Source: Actinoplanes sp. L3-i22
GTDB lineage: Bacteria > Actinomycetota > Actinomycetes > Mycobacteriales > Micromonosporaceae
Length of the DNA stretch: 64,000 nt
Reading direction: 5' to 3'
Assembly: GCF_019704555.1 (NCBI RefSeq)
Contig: NZ_AP024745.1
Location: 1,293,501 to 1,357,500, forward strand
In this document: piece after piece, positions 11,233 to 20,053 of the stretch
Layout of the letters: each line of letters starts with the position of its first letter
Numbering within the stretch: position 1 is the first letter of the stretch
Translations under genes and position numbers: made by a program
The notes under the pieces: model-generated
Told to the model about the DNA's origin: nothing
Database searches by the model: none
The model's input: only the letters and a program-made list of their open reading frames with translations

Positions 11233-11888
11233 GTGGGCACGGCCTGCTCGGGATTCCCGACGCGGGCGCGTTCCTGGCCCGGCTGACCAGGCTGGATCCG
11301 GCGGCGCCGGTGCGGCTGCGGTCGGCCGGCGGGCGGACCGCCCTCTGGGCCCAGCTGCCCTGGGACGTGCTGGTCACCCGCGAGGTGGCCGGTCCCGGGC
11401 CGGGCGACGCCACGGTCGCCGCGGCCGGGCTGCTCGCCGTGCTGGCCGCCGGCGGCCAGGAGCTGCCGGAGCGCCGGGACACCCAGTGGCGCTGGCCGCT
11501 GCCGCCGGCGCTGAGCACCGCCGTCGAGTCGATCTCCGGCGACGAGCTGAGCCGGCTCGCCGCGGCCGCCGCCGGAACGCTCCGGGAGATCTCCGCGGGC
11601 GGTGTCGACGGGCGGGTGGTCGGTCAGCGGGCGGTCCGCGACGCGCTTCTCGATCACGTCGCCCTGGTCGTCACGCCGGACGCCGGCGGCCCGGTTCAGG
11701 TCTCCCAGCGACTCGTCCAAGCGGTCGCGCGGATGGGTTTTCTGGGCCCGCGGAGCGCGGAGCCGGTGGAGGCTCGAGTAAGGACCGCGGGCGGCTGGGT
11801 GGGAATTTCGGCACCATATGGAGTCGCGTGGCGACAGAGCGCCCACAAATTGACTGTTATGCCGATGCCAAGTCACCCGAAAGGGTGA
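11229..11888 (+). CDS. conserved actinobacterial hypothetical protein
   Basis: About 219 residues. I do not recognise a named domain. The protein is Ala/Gly/Leu-rich, with a WAQLPWDVLVTREV segment, a central helical stretch and an R-x-A-V-R-D-A-L-L-D-H-V segment. There is no signal peptide or membrane helix. ATG 11229 overlaps the thioesterase stop by four bases, so the two are translationally coupled; a link to acyl-CoA metabolism is only contextual. Confidence 0.7.
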   Translation: MSGHGLLGIPDAGAFLARLTRLDPAAPVRLRSAGGRTALWAQLPWDVLVTREVAGPGPGDATVAAAGLLAVLAAGGQELPERRDTQWRWPLPPALSTAVESISGDELSRLAAAAAGTLREISAGGVDGRVVGQRAVRDALLDHVALVVTPDAGGPVQVSQRLVQAVARMGFLGPRSAEPVEARVRTAGGWVGISAPYGVAWRQSAHKLTVMPMPSHPKG

Positions 11889-12017
11889 GTCTGCATCGTC
11901 CTTATGGTTCCGCCCTTCCGTTGGGGGGATGACCTTTAGGAAACGGTTGGGTACCGTCGGCCCTCGGATCTACTGCAACGTCCGGCAGCGGGTCTGTTGG
12001 GGAGCGAGGTGCGCACA

Positions 12018-12599
12018 ATGCCGTGGTGGTCTTGGCGTCCGGGAACGGCCGCGGATAACGAGACGGATTCCGGTGGCGAGGTGGCGGTGCAGAGCACCGT
12101 CCGCGTCGGTGTCCCGGCCCAGCGTGAACCGGCCCGGACCGGTCCACCGGCCGAGCTGCCGGCGACCGGGTCCTCCGACACGATCGAACAGGTGTCGCTG
12201 ACCCGGATCGGAAAGGCGCTCGACCTGCTCGACGTGCGGTTCCTCGCGGACGGCGGCGGCAGCCTGCTGGCCATGTGGGAGCGGCACGCGGTCCTGGTCA
12301 CCCTCGAGGGGCCGGACGACGAGATCCTGGTGATGCGGGCCCGCCCGCACGCGACCGTGCCGCCCGACTGGGCCGACCGGGCGTACCGGGTGGTCAACGA
12401 GTGGAACCACACCCGGCGCTTCTGCAAGGCGTACGTGGGGGACCCGACCGAGCGCGGGCAGCTGCCGATCTACGCGGAGCTGCAGGTTCCGCTGGCGGCC
12501 GGCACGCACGACGCGCTCCTGGTCGAGTTGCTCGACTGCGGCGCCGCCGTCGCCACCTCGTTCGTCGACTGGCTGCACGACGAGGGCGCTCTGCTCTGA
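12018..12599 (+). CDS. YbjN domain-containing protein
   Basis: 193 residues. After an Ala/Pro-rich N-terminal third, the SLTRIGKALDLLDVRFLADG to DWLHDEGAL region (about 60-190) has the pattern of the YbjN/type III secretion chaperone-like fold, including VNEWNHTRRFCKAYV. In actinobacteria such proteins are abundant and of unknown role, annotated as sensory transduction regulators. ATG 12018 is chosen because a GCGAGG lies about nine bases upstream. GTG 12009 and TTG 11997 are in-frame alternatives. Confidence 0.75.
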   Translation: MPWWSWRPGTAADNETDSGGEVAVQSTVRVGVPAQREPARTGPPAELPATGSSDTIEQVSLTRIGKALDLLDVRFLADGGGSLLAMWERHAVLVTLEGPDDEILVMRARPHATVPPDWADRAYRVVNEWNHTRRFCKAYVGDPTERGQLPIYAELQVPLAAGTHDALLVELLDCGAAVATSFVDWLHDEGALL

Positions 12600-12603
12600 C
12601 GCG

Positions 12604-12647
12604 GCCGGCACCGCGACGCGCAGCGTCGGTGGCCGTTCCGGGTTTTT
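12604..12647 (+). terminator. weak intrinsic terminator after the YbjN gene
   Basis: A CGACGC/GCGTCG stem with a 3-base loop (12614-12628), imperfectly extended outward, is followed by TTTTT at 12643-12647. The stem has bulges and the U-run is some way from its base, so support is modest. Confidence 0.35.
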
Positions 12648-12808
12648 GAAACCGCAACCACCCGCGGACGTCGCCCTGGAGGGTCTCGCGTTCTGGGCGC
12701 CCCGCGCCCTGCGAGGCCCGGAAGGGTCCCCGCGGGAGCGACGATCAGTTATCGGCCGCAGCCGAGGCAAAAAAGATCTTGAAGTTGATCTTTGAAAGCC
12801 GGAACGAC

Positions 12809-12842
12809 AAAACCGGGCCCGCGGACGTCTCCACGGGCCCGG
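12809..12842 (-). terminator. intrinsic terminator of the propeller-protein gene
   Basis: A perfect 9-bp inverted repeat CCGGGCCCG (12813-12821) / CGGGCCCGG (12834-12842) has a 12-base loop. Read on the minus strand it is followed at once by TTTT. It lies 17 bases past the stop of the minus-strand gene at 12859. Confidence 0.75.
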
Positions 12843-12858
12843 CGGGCTGAACCGGTCG

Positions 12859-14121
12859 TCAGCTCAGCGGGAACAGGCCGATCCGGCCGTGGTACTCCTT
12901 GCCCAGTTCGTCGGTGTCCGAGCCGACCAGCAGCCCCTGCGGCAGGGTCAGGAAGGCGCGCACGCCCACCCCGCGGGCCCGCGTCGGGTTCCAGGAGAGC
13001 GCCTTCCCGGTCGACGGGCTGACCGCGCCGATGCCCGGGCGGGAGACCGCGCCCGGCCCCGGGCCGTTGCCGTCGGTGCCGTACGGATTGTCGAACCACC
13101 GCTGGTGCCCGCCCAGGTAGACGGCCGGCCCGGTGATCGCGACCGCGTAGAGCGAGTCCCCGCCGGTCCGCTGCACCCAGGTGGGCCGCTGCTCGCCGGT
13201 CCGGCTGGTCTCGAAGCGCGCCGCCGAGTCGCAGAGCTTCTGCGCCGAGGAGGCCCGTCCGGTCGCGGCGACCACGAAGTAGGAGCCGTCCGGGGAGTAC
13301 TTGACCTGCCGCAGGTAGGTGTCGAAGCCCTTCATGCACTGCGGCTCGTAGTCCCGCGTGTACCAGCCGCTGAGCTGCGCGGACGAGCCGCCGACGTCGA
13401 ACTGCGCGATCTGGACCCGGTCGTAGCCGTCGGCCTTCAGGAACGCGCCGACCGCGACCAGCCGCCGCCCGTCCGCGGTGATGTCGAAGTGCTCCACCCG
13501 GACCCGGCTCAGGCCCGGCCCGCTCAGCTTCGCGTCGAAGCCGGTGTCCACGGCGCCGGTCTCGGCGTCCATCCGGGCCAGGGCGACCCGGTTGGTCCCG
13601 CTGATCGCGGAGAACGTGCCGCCGGCGTAGAGGCGGTCGCCGCGGGTCGCCAGCGCCCGCACGTCCCCCCAGTTGACCTTGGCGCGGAACGACGTGTCCC
13701 GGTTGCCGCTGCTCAGCCAGAGGCGGGTGATGCCGCGCTGGGCGGCGCCGTTGACGGTCTTGAACGCCCCACCGGCGTAGACCGTCCCGTCGGCGCCCGG
13801 CGCGAGCGAGTAGATCGCGCCGTCGACCTCCGGCGCGAACGACCGGATCGAGCCGTCGTGCAGGTCGAACGCGAAGATGTTCTTGCGGGCCAGGGTGGTC
13901 CGGCGGCTGCTGTCGGCGACCTTGGTGAAGGCGCCACCGACGATCACCGTGTCGCCCACCACCGCGAGGGACCAGACCGTGCCGTCCAGTACGTGCGGCG
14001 TCCAGTCCACCGGGTTGCTGGAGACGATCTCCGACTGGGTGATGTCGGCCAGCGCGGGGGGTGGGGAACCGGCCAGGGTGGCGAGCAAAGCGGTGGCGAC
14101 GGCCAGCAGGCGACGACGCAT
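12859..14121 (-). CDS. secreted beta-propeller-like protein
   Basis: About 420 residues. A classical signal peptide opens the protein (MRRRLLAVATALLATLAG, likely cleavage after ALA). The mature part is built of recurring blocks resembling V-x-x-G-G-x-F-x-x-V (VIVGGAFTKV, VYAGGAFKTV, LYAGGTFSAI, LVAVGAFLKA), the repeat pattern of delta-60/Kelch-like propellers. At least five blocks are visible. It is probably an extracellular or wall-associated binding protein; no enzyme motif is seen. The start ATG 14121 has GGGAG seven bases upstream. A longer frame to 14160 would put an odd extension before the signal peptide. Confidence 0.8.
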   Translation of the reverse strand: MRRRLLAVATALLATLAGSPPPALADITQSEIVSSNPVDWTPHVLDGTVWSLAVVGDTVIVGGAFTKVADSSRRTTLARKNIFAFDLHDGSIRSFAPEVDGAIYSLAPGADGTVYAGGAFKTVNGAAQRGITRLWLSSGNRDTSFRAKVNWGDVRALATRGDRLYAGGTFSAISGTNRVALARMDAETGAVDTGFDAKLSGPGLSRVRVEHFDITADGRRLVAVGAFLKADGYDRVQIAQFDVGGSSAQLSGWYTRDYEPQCMKGFDTYLRQVKYSPDGSYFVVAATGRASSAQKLCDSAARFETSRTGEQRPTWVQRTGGDSLYAVAITGPAVYLGGHQRWFDNPYGTDGNGPGPGAVSRPGIGAVSPSTGKALSWNPTRARGVGVRAFLTLPQGLLVGSDTDELGKEYHGRIGLFPLS

Positions 14122-14182
14122 GGGGCGGCTCCCGGATCGTGGACAGAACAATCCGATCAACGAGCCACCGGCGGCGGCGTCA

Positions 14183-14575
14183 CTACTCGGTGTTCACCAT
14201 GAAGTACGCCGCGCGCTCCAGGTAGTCCCAGAGCATCGTGTGCTGCGCCTCGGGCAGGCCGAGCGAGTCGACGGCGGTCCGCATCCGCAGCAGCCAGGCG
14301 TCCCGCTCGGCCGGGCCGACCCGGAACGGCGCGTGCCGCATCCGCAGGCGGGGGTGGCCGCGGGTGTCCGAGTACGTGGTCGGGCCGCCCCAGTACTGCA
14401 TCAGGAAGAGCCGCATCCGCTCGGAAGCCGGCCCGAGGTCCTCCTCCGGGTACATCGGCCGCAGCAGCGGGTCCGCCGCGACGCCCTCGTAGAACTTGTC
14501 GACGAGACGGCGGAACGTCGGTTCACCGCCGATGGCGGCGAAGAAGGTGGCCTCTTCCGGTACGGGTGCGCTCAC
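14183..14575 (-). CDS. glbO: group II truncated haemoglobin (GlbO-like)
   Basis: 130 residues. TFFAAIGGEPTFRRLVDKFY matches the start of the 2-over-2 globin fold. MRLFLMQYWGGPTTYSD, with Tyr and Trp in the E/CD region, and LRMRHAPFRVG, with the proximal His, are typical of trHbO. Group II truncated haemoglobins bind O2 tightly and act in O2, NO or redox chemistry. GTG 14575 (MSAPVPEE) gives the family length. The longer upstream frame is the antisense shadow of the MFS gene. Confidence 0.9.
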   Translation of the reverse strand: MSAPVPEEATFFAAIGGEPTFRRLVDKFYEGVAADPLLRPMYPEEDLGPASERMRLFLMQYWGGPTTYSDTRGHPRLRMRHAPFRVGPAERDAWLLRMRTAVDSLGLPEAQHTMLWDYLERAAYFMVNTE

Positions 14576-14598
14576 CGTTCCATCCTGCCAGCACCGGC

Positions 14599-15906
14599 TC
14601 AGGTGGCCGGTTCCGCCCGGGCGGGCGTCGGCGCCGCGGCGACCGGCGCGGGCCGCTTCGGCCAGAACGCCACGATCGCGACCATCAGCGCGGTGCCGGC
14701 GATGCTCCACACCCCGACCACCAGCGGGATCCGGAACCGCTCGGAGAGCACCCCGGTGATCAGCACGGCGAGGAACTGGCTGGCCTGGATCCCGCTGGTC
14801 ATCACGCCGAACGCCCGGGCCCGGTGGCTGGCCGGCAGGATCAGCGCGAACGACGCGTTGAGCGCGGGCAGCGCGGCCCCCTGGGCCAGGCCGGAGAGCG
14901 CCACCAGCCCGGCGACGACGACGGCCGGCGGCCCGGCGATGGCCGGGACCAGCACCAGCGGGGTGACGACGGCGAGCAGCGGCACCAGCTGCCAGCGGCG
15001 CTCGGCCGGGACCAGCCGGCTGAACAGCAGCCCGCCGATCGCGACGCCGAGCGGCCCGGCGCCCATGATCAGGCCCTGCGCCAGGCCCTGCGGGAGGCCG
15101 TCCGGGGTGCCCTCGGCGGCCCAGGAGGCGGCCAGGCTCTCCGGCACGATGCTGAACGCGATCGTGCTGAACACCACGATCGCGATCGACCGCAGCACCG
15201 GCAGCCCGAAGACCAGCTGGAAGCCCTCGGCGGTCTCGCGCAGCAGGTGCCGGCGGTGCGCCGGGGCGACCGCGGCCGGCCGGAGCCGCACCCCGATCGC
15301 GATCAGCAGCGCGGAGACCGCGAAGCTGACCACGTCCAGGCCGACCGCCACCCGCGGGGTCAGGCCGACCGCCAGCGCCGAGCCGAGCAGGTAACCGGCG
15401 ACCTGCGCGGCCTGGCCGGTGGTGGTGGCGACGGCGGTCGCCAGGGTGAGGCGCTCGCGCCCGACCACCAGCGGCAGCTGCGCGGAGCGGGCCGCCTGCG
15501 CGGGCGGGCCGCCCAGCCCGGCCAGCAGGACCACCAGCAGCAGCACCGCGACCGGCAGGCCGGGGATCAGCAGCATCGCGACCGCGGTCATCCGGAACAG
15601 GTCACAGGCGATCATCACCCGGCGGTACGGATACCGGTCGCCGAGTGCGGAGAGCACCGGCCCGAGGGTGATCCACGGCAGGTAGCCGATCGCGAAGGAG
15701 ATCGCGGAGAGCAGCACCGACCGGGTCTGCTGGTAGATCAGCACCGTGACGGCGGCCCGGGTCAGGTAGTCGCCGACCCAGCTGATCAGCATGGACGTGT
15801 AGACGAACCGGAACTCCCGGAGCGCAAAAAGGCCACGGAAGGTGATCGGATGATCGCCTTCCGTAGCCTTCTGGGCCTGTTGTGGACCCTCCAGGTCGTT
15901 GGCCAC
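14599..15906 (-). CDS. MFS transporter
   Basis: 435 residues with about 12 hydrophobic segments and the MFS loop 2-3 pattern GDRYPYRRVMIACD. The beginning ALREFRFVYTSMLISWVGDYL resembles MFS_3/enterobactin-exporter-like drug efflux proteins. The substrate is unknown; export of drugs or siderophores is plausible. GTG 15906 has GGAGG on the minus strand at 15911-15915. The region encoding residues about 13-27 contains a strong terminator-like hairpin (see the separate entry), so regulation by attenuation or a different start should be considered. Confidence 0.85.
   Translation of the reverse strand: MANDLEGPQQAQKATEGDHPITFRGLFALREFRFVYTSMLISWVGDYLTRAAVTVLIYQQTRSVLLSAISFAIGYLPWITLGPVLSALGDRYPYRRVMIACDLFRMTAVAMLLIPGLPVAVLLLVVLLAGLGGPPAQAARSAQLPLVVGRERLTLATAVATTTGQAAQVAGYLLGSALAVGLTPRVAVGLDVVSFAVSALLIAIGVRLRPAAVAPAHRRHLLRETAEGFQLVFGLPVLRSIAIVVFSTIAFSIVPESLAASWAAEGTPDGLPQGLAQGLIMGAGPLGVAIGGLLFSRLVPAERRWQLVPLLAVVTPLVLVPAIAGPPAVVVAGLVALSGLAQGAALPALNASFALILPASHRARAFGVMTSGIQASQFLAVLITGVLSERFRIPLVVGVWSIAGTALMVAIVAFWPKRPAPVAAAPTPARAEPAT
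15826..15868 (-). terminator. terminator-like hairpin inside the 5' coding region of the MFS gene
   Basis: Arms at 15831-15847 and 15852-15868 pair at 16 of 17 positions on minus-strand RNA (15 Watson-Crick, one G-U, one C-A mismatch) around a 4-base loop. A run of five U at 15830-15826 follows directly. This is the architecture of an intrinsic terminator, about 40 bases after the assigned GTG start. Confidence 0.6.
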
Positions 15907-16051
15907 GTGTCCTCCATCGACCGGCGCGAACGTGCATCTGCAAAAGCTGTACCGGATTCTGCCCGATCGTCCTAGTGGACGCTAGGGCGGTTGGTCCGAT
16001 TTCCAGCCGTTCGGTGGAGGGTGTAACCGATTTGTATCGCCTAGGCGCAGG

Positions 16052-17128
16052 TCAGGACGGTCCGCCCGGGGACCGCTCGTCGATCGAAGACGAAGAATTC
16101 TCGGGGCCCGTGTACCAGGGCGGCGGCACCGCCGAGCGCGGCGCCAGGCGGGACGCGGCGATCCGCTCGGACAGCCCGCTGGTCTCCAGCGACTCGGCCA
16201 GCACCCGGCGCAGCTCCCGCTGGACGGTCGCCTGACTCTCCGCGGTGGTCTTGGCGATCGTCCGGATCGTCGCGCCGTCCACGGTCAGCGTCTCCACGCC
16301 GATCACGTCCGGCGCCTCGATGAACTCGGTCTGGTGGTCCGGGTGCTCGGCGACCGCCTCGGCGGCCTGCTTCAGCACCGCGATCGCCTCCTCCGAGTTG
16401 ACGAAGCCGATCGGGATGTCGATCACCACCATCGCCCAGCCCTGGCTCTTGTTGCCGACCCGGACGATCTCGCCGTTGCGGATGTACCAGAGCACCCCGC
16501 GGGAGTCCCGGACCGTGGTGATCCGCAGGCCGACGCTCTCCACCACGCCGATCGCCTCGCCCAGGTCGACCGTGTCGCCGACGCCGTACTGGTCCTCCAG
16601 CAGCATGAACAGACCGGCTATCAAGTCCTTGACCAGGCTCTGCGCCCCGAAGCCGAGCGCCACGCCGACGATCCCGGCGCTGGCCAGCAGCGGCGCCAGG
16701 TTGAACCCGAACTCGCCGAGCACCAGCAGCGTCGCCATCGTGAAGACCACCGCGCTGACGAAGCTGCGCAGCACCGAGCCGATCGCCTCGGCCCGCTGCC
16801 GCCGCCGCTCCGGGATGAACTGCGCGTCCTCGGCGGTGACGTCGGGGCGTTCCTTCAGCGGCTTGAGCAGCGCCGGCATCGCGGCCCGGGAGGTGCTGGC
16901 GGTCAGCCGGGTGATCGCCCGGTGCAGCAGCCAGCGGATCAGCATCGCGATCGCGATGATCGCGATGACCCGGAGCGGCTTGACCACGAACAGGTAGCCA
17001 CTCTTGGCCAGCCACGGGCTCACGTCGTGTACCAGAAGCCACTTGCACACCGAGTCGGAGTCACACGACTTGGTCAGGTCGATATCCGGGATGGAGACGC
17101 TGGGAGAGGGAGTCGGAGCAAGGAGCAC
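16052..17128 (-). CDS. small-conductance mechanosensitive channel (MscS family)
   Basis: 358 residues. Three hydrophobic segments are visible: about 43-67, about 120-140, and the pore-lining TM3-like LLASAGIVGVALGFGAQSLV, rich in Gly and Ala. The MscS beta domain follows with EDQYGVGDTVDLGEAIGVVE and IRNGEIVRVGNKSQGWA, then the alpha/beta vestibule. It relieves hypo-osmotic stress by gating with membrane tension. The start is GTG 17128. The N-terminal loop has two Cys (KSCDSDSVCKW) probably facing outward. Confidence 0.9.
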   Translation of the reverse strand: MLLAPTPSPSVSIPDIDLTKSCDSDSVCKWLLVHDVSPWLAKSGYLFVVKPLRVIAIIAIAMLIRWLLHRAITRLTASTSRAAMPALLKPLKERPDVTAEDAQFIPERRRQRAEAIGSVLRSFVSAVVFTMATLLVLGEFGFNLAPLLASAGIVGVALGFGAQSLVKDLIAGLFMLLEDQYGVGDTVDLGEAIGVVESVGLRITTVRDSRGVLWYIRNGEIVRVGNKSQGWAMVVIDIPIGFVNSEEAIAVLKQAAEAVAEHPDHQTEFIEAPDVIGVETLTVDGATIRTIAKTTAESQATVQRELRRVLAESLETSGLSERIAASRLAPRSAVPPPWYTGPENSSSSIDERSPGGPS

Positions 17129-17318
17129 GGGGAGTCAAGGTACCGGGTCCGGCTGAGCGGGACGACGTCAGACGTTTACCACCCGGCCACAGATTGTGCT
17201 CGCAATTTGGTCATCCATCAGGGACTATTGGCGCACAGGCTTCGTCAGCGAGGCCCAGATCACACACGGCTGAGCTACGGGAGCGCTTAACAGCACGAAC
17301 ACCGGAAGGGTGATCGCG

Positions 17319-17873
17319 ATGCCTGACATACGACCCATAGTGGGCTCTTCCGCGTTAGTGCTGAACGCTACCTACGAGCCTCTGTGCGTCGTATCGGTGC
17401 GTCGAGCGACCATCCTCGTCCTCACCGACAAGGCCGAAACGGTCTCCGACGGTGACGGGATCCTGCACAGCGCGCACGAGGAGCTCCCCGTTCCCTCTGT
17501 GGTCCGTCTCACGCGGTACGTGAAGGTGCCGTACCGGACCCACGTCGGTCTCTCCCGCCGGGCCATCTTCGCCCGGGACGGCGGCCGCTGCGCCTATTGC
17601 CGCGGCTCCGCCGAGACCATCGACCACGTCTTCCCGCGCAGCCGAGGTGGTCTGCACGCCTGGGAGAACGTGGTGGCCGCCTGCGCCAAGTGCAACCACA
17701 GCAAGGGCGACAAGACACCGGCCGAGCTCGGGTGGCGGCTGCACTCCATACCTCAGGCGCCACGGGGCGTCGCTTGGCGGGTCCTCGGGCACCGCACGCC
17801 CGATCCCCGTTGGATGGACTGGCTGGACATGCCCGAAAATCACGCCGCCCCGGTAGCCACCGAGGCGGCGTAA
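17319..17873 (+). CDS. HNH endonuclease family protein
   Basis: 184 residues. The HNH core is ARDGGRCAYCRGSAETIDHVFPRSRGG, then WENVVAACAKCNHSKGDKTP. Two CxxC pairs bind structural zinc and the DHV/N/H residues form the beta-beta-alpha-metal site. The N-terminal half (SALVLNATYEPLCVVSVRRA) is conserved in a widespread actinobacterial HNH family of unknown target. ATG 17319 lies about ten bases after GGAAGG (17303-17308). GTG 17310 is too close to that motif. Confidence 0.85.
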   Translation: MPDIRPIVGSSALVLNATYEPLCVVSVRRATILVLTDKAETVSDGDGILHSAHEELPVPSVVRLTRYVKVPYRTHVGLSRRAIFARDGGRCAYCRGSAETIDHVFPRSRGGLHAWENVVAACAKCNHSKGDKTPAELGWRLHSIPQAPRGVAWRVLGHRTPDPRWMDWLDMPENHAAPVATEAA

Positions 17874-18674
17874 TTATTTCCTGGAGCTGACCAGGGAGGC
17901 GTAGACGACCACGTTGTCGGCGTATCCCTGGTCACCCCCGAGCCACTTGCCACCGCAGGTCATCAGGCGCAACGAGGGCCGGCTGAAGTCGCCGTAGACG
18001 CGGTTGACGGGCAGCCGGTCCTTGTCGTACCGCTCGACCGAGTTCACCTCGAAGACGGCGACCGTCCCGTCCGCCCGGTCCACCTCGATCCGCTGCTTCG
18101 GCTTGAGCTTGCCCAGGTCGTGGAAGACCGACGGGCCGGTCCGGGTGTCCGCGTGCCCGACGAACAGCGCCGGCCCGAACTGCCCCGGCGTCGGCCCGCC
18201 GTCGAACCAGCCGACCTCGTTGTGGCGCTTCAGCGGCGGCACGTCGACCGTGCCGTCGCCGGCCAGCCCGACCTCCAGGATCGGCGCGTCGATCTTCAGG
18301 TCCGGGATGCTCAGCCGCTCCGGCCGGCTCGGCTCCAGCACCGGGAACGCGCGCGGCGGCGGCTCGTCCGGCCCGCGGAACAGGCCCAGGTCGAAGCCGG
18401 TGGACACGCCCAGGCCCATGGCCACCGCGAACAGTCCGACAAAGAACAGCGCCAGGGCGATCCCGCCGATCGGCCAGCGCCGCCGCCGGCGGGCCGGGAC
18501 ACGCCGCGGGGCGGGTGTCCGGCGGCGCGGCAGCGGCACCCGGAACGGGGACCGGCCACCCTGCGGCCGGGGCGCCGGCAGCGGGCCGGTCACCACCCCC
18601 TCGGGCGGGGCGCTGATCACCTGGGCGGGGCGTTTCCCGCGGACCGACTCGGGCACCCCGGGCTCGCCGCTCAT
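17874..18674 (-). CDS. sortase, class E/F-like
   Basis: 266 residues. A cytoplasmic Pro/Arg-rich stretch (1-68) precedes one membrane helix (about 69-92) and an extracellular sortase domain. The catalytic triad is visible: His in ALFVGHADT, Cys in LMTCGGKW, and an Arg further on or in the SLRLMTC strand. PPLKRHNEVGWFDGGPTPG is typical of actinobacterial class F sortases. ATG 18674 overlaps the stop of the upstream membrane-anchored protein (ATGA), which is its likely partner or substrate. Confidence 0.88.
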   Translation of the reverse strand: MSGEPGVPESVRGKRPAQVISAPPEGVVTGPLPAPRPQGGRSPFRVPLPRRRTPAPRRVPARRRRRWPIGGIALALFFVGLFAVAMGLGVSTGFDLGLFRGPDEPPPRAFPVLEPSRPERLSIPDLKIDAPILEVGLAGDGTVDVPPLKRHNEVGWFDGGPTPGQFGPALFVGHADTRTGPSVFHDLGKLKPKQRIEVDRADGTVAVFEVNSVERYDKDRLPVNRVYGDFSRPSLRLMTCGGKWLGGDQGYADNVVVYASLVSSRK

Positions 18675-19165
18675 CGCGGGCTCCGGCGGCGCGCCGCCAG
18701 CAGGAGCAGTCCGGCGGCGGCCACCATCACCGCGAGGCCGCCCCCGATGAGCAGCGGCGCGGTCCGTTCCGGGGCGGTCCCGCCGCCGCCGGTGGCCGGC
18801 CCGCGGCTCGGTTCCACCTTGGGCAGCACGTGCATGCCGGTCTTCGCGGTCTTCCCGTCCGGGCAGTGCAGCGTGACCGGGTAGTCGCCGGGTTTCTGGT
18901 CGGCCGGCACCTTCGCGGTCGCGGTCAGGAAGCCGAACTCCGGCTCGACCGGCACCGAGCCGATCGGCTCGGCGGTGACCGTGGCGGCCTTCAGGTTGTC
19001 GTCGCAGGAGGCGCGCAGCGAGATCTCGTCCCCGGCGCGCACCGTGCTCGGGTTGATCTCGACGAACACGGTCGCGGCGGCGTGCGCCGCGGGCATCGGC
19101 AGCGCGACGGCGAACGTGGTCGCGACGGCGAGCGCGGGTAAGAACAAGGCAGCGGCCAGGCGCAT
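18671..19165 (-). CDS. secreted, C-terminally anchored surface protein; candidate sortase substrate
   Basis: 164 residues. Signal peptide MRLAAALFLPALAVATTFAV, cleavage likely after AHA. An Ig-like domain follows (VFVEINPSTVRAGDEISLRA, one CDD and one HCPDG cysteine). A Gly/Pro linker, a C-terminal hydrophobic helix (LLIGGGLAVMVAAAGLLLLA) and the tail RRRSPR end it. This is a cell-wall-sorting layout, but there is no canonical LPxTG; the nearest candidate is GPATGGGG before the helix. Overlap with the sortase gene supports a working pair. Confidence 0.8.
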   Translation of the reverse strand: MRLAAALFLPALAVATTFAVALPMPAAHAAATVFVEINPSTVRAGDEISLRASCDDNLKAATVTAEPIGSVPVEPEFGFLTATAKVPADQKPGDYPVTLHCPDGKTAKTGMHVLPKVEPSRGPATGGGGTAPERTAPLLIGGGLAVMVAAAGLLLLAARRRSPR

Positions 19166-19372
19166 CGAAAATCCCCCCTCTGGCCGTTCGCGGGCGTAAA
19201 GCACGCGGACGGCGCGTGAAGGTGATTTTCGCACCGCGACGCACATTCCGCGTAGATCCCGACGGCGTGAGACCCGGGTTCGAGACCCGACGGTCCGGCA
19301 CGACTCGTGCTCCGCTACCGTGATTGATGTTCGACTTAACAGAGGATCACACCGGCGCCTGGGGGCGTTCAG

Positions 19373-19663
19373 TTGTCTGTAATCACCACCATTCTGGTCT
19401 ATGTGATCATTCCGGCCGCGGTCATCGGCACGGTGGCGATGATCGTCTTCGCCCGTTCCGACAAGGCCAAGCCGTCCCGGCGCTACCGTCCGGGCCGGCC
19501 CTACGAGTTCGCGCCGATGTGGTTCCTGGCCGCGCCCGAGCGGGTCGCGGCGGCGGATCACGGGCACGCGACCCCGGCTCTCGAGCGCGGACAGGTCATC
19601 GAGGACAGCTCCGGCGCTCCGGTCCGGCCCGGCCCGACAGGAGGCGCAAGTGACAAGTGGTGA
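19373..19663 (+). CDS. small membrane protein upstream of DUF5130
   Basis: 96 residues. One N-terminal membrane helix (about 3-26, VITTILVYVIIPAAVIGTVA) is followed by a basic, Pro-rich cytoplasmic tail including RPGRPYEFAPMWFL. The family is unnamed to me. The start is TTG 19373 after a GGGGGCG about six bases upstream. It overlaps the next gene by 14 bases, implying coexpression. Confidence 0.65.
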   Translation: MSVITTILVYVIIPAAVIGTVAMIVFARSDKAKPSRRYRPGRPYEFAPMWFLAAPERVAAADHGHATPALERGQVIEDSSGAPVRPGPTGGASDKW

Positions 19664-20039
19664 GCTGGTCGAGGCGGACCGCGAGGGCCCCTTCACGACC
19701 CGTCAGCTGCTGCGCCTCGACGAGGCGCTCCGGCTCGCCGACCAGGCGACCGGCCTGACCTTCAGCATCTACCTCGGCGACCTCGAGGAACCGGTCCGCG
19801 AGTCGGCGGAGAAGCTGCACGCCCAGATCCCGAACCCGCACAAGGCCGTGCTGCTCGCGGTGTCGCCGAGCCAGCGCAAGCTGGAGATCGTCACGGGCGA
19901 CGAGGCCCGTAAGCGGATCACCGACCGGGACTCGAAGCTGGCGGCCTTCGGCATGGCCGGCTCGTTCGCCGGCGGCGACCTGATCGGCGGCCTGATGATC
20001 GGCCTCGACCAGCTGGCGTCGCACGCCGGCCGGTCCTGA
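19650..20039 (+). CDS. DUF5130 (TPM-domain-like) protein
   Basis: 129 residues. GPFTTRQLLRLDEALRLADQ, the FSIYLGDLEEP strand, and the C-terminal Gly-rich DLIGGLMIGLDQL match the actinobacterial DUF5130 family, which resembles TPM-phosphatase domains. Function is unproven. The start is GTG 19650 with AGGAGG-like CAGGAGGC about six bases upstream. Confidence 0.75.
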   Translation: MTSGELVEADREGPFTTRQLLRLDEALRLADQATGLTFSIYLGDLEEPVRESAEKLHAQIPNPHKAVLLAVSPSQRKLEIVTGDEARKRITDRDSKLAAFGMAGSFAGGDLIGGLMIGLDQLASHAGRS

Positions 20040-20053
20040 CCTGTCTTAAGACC

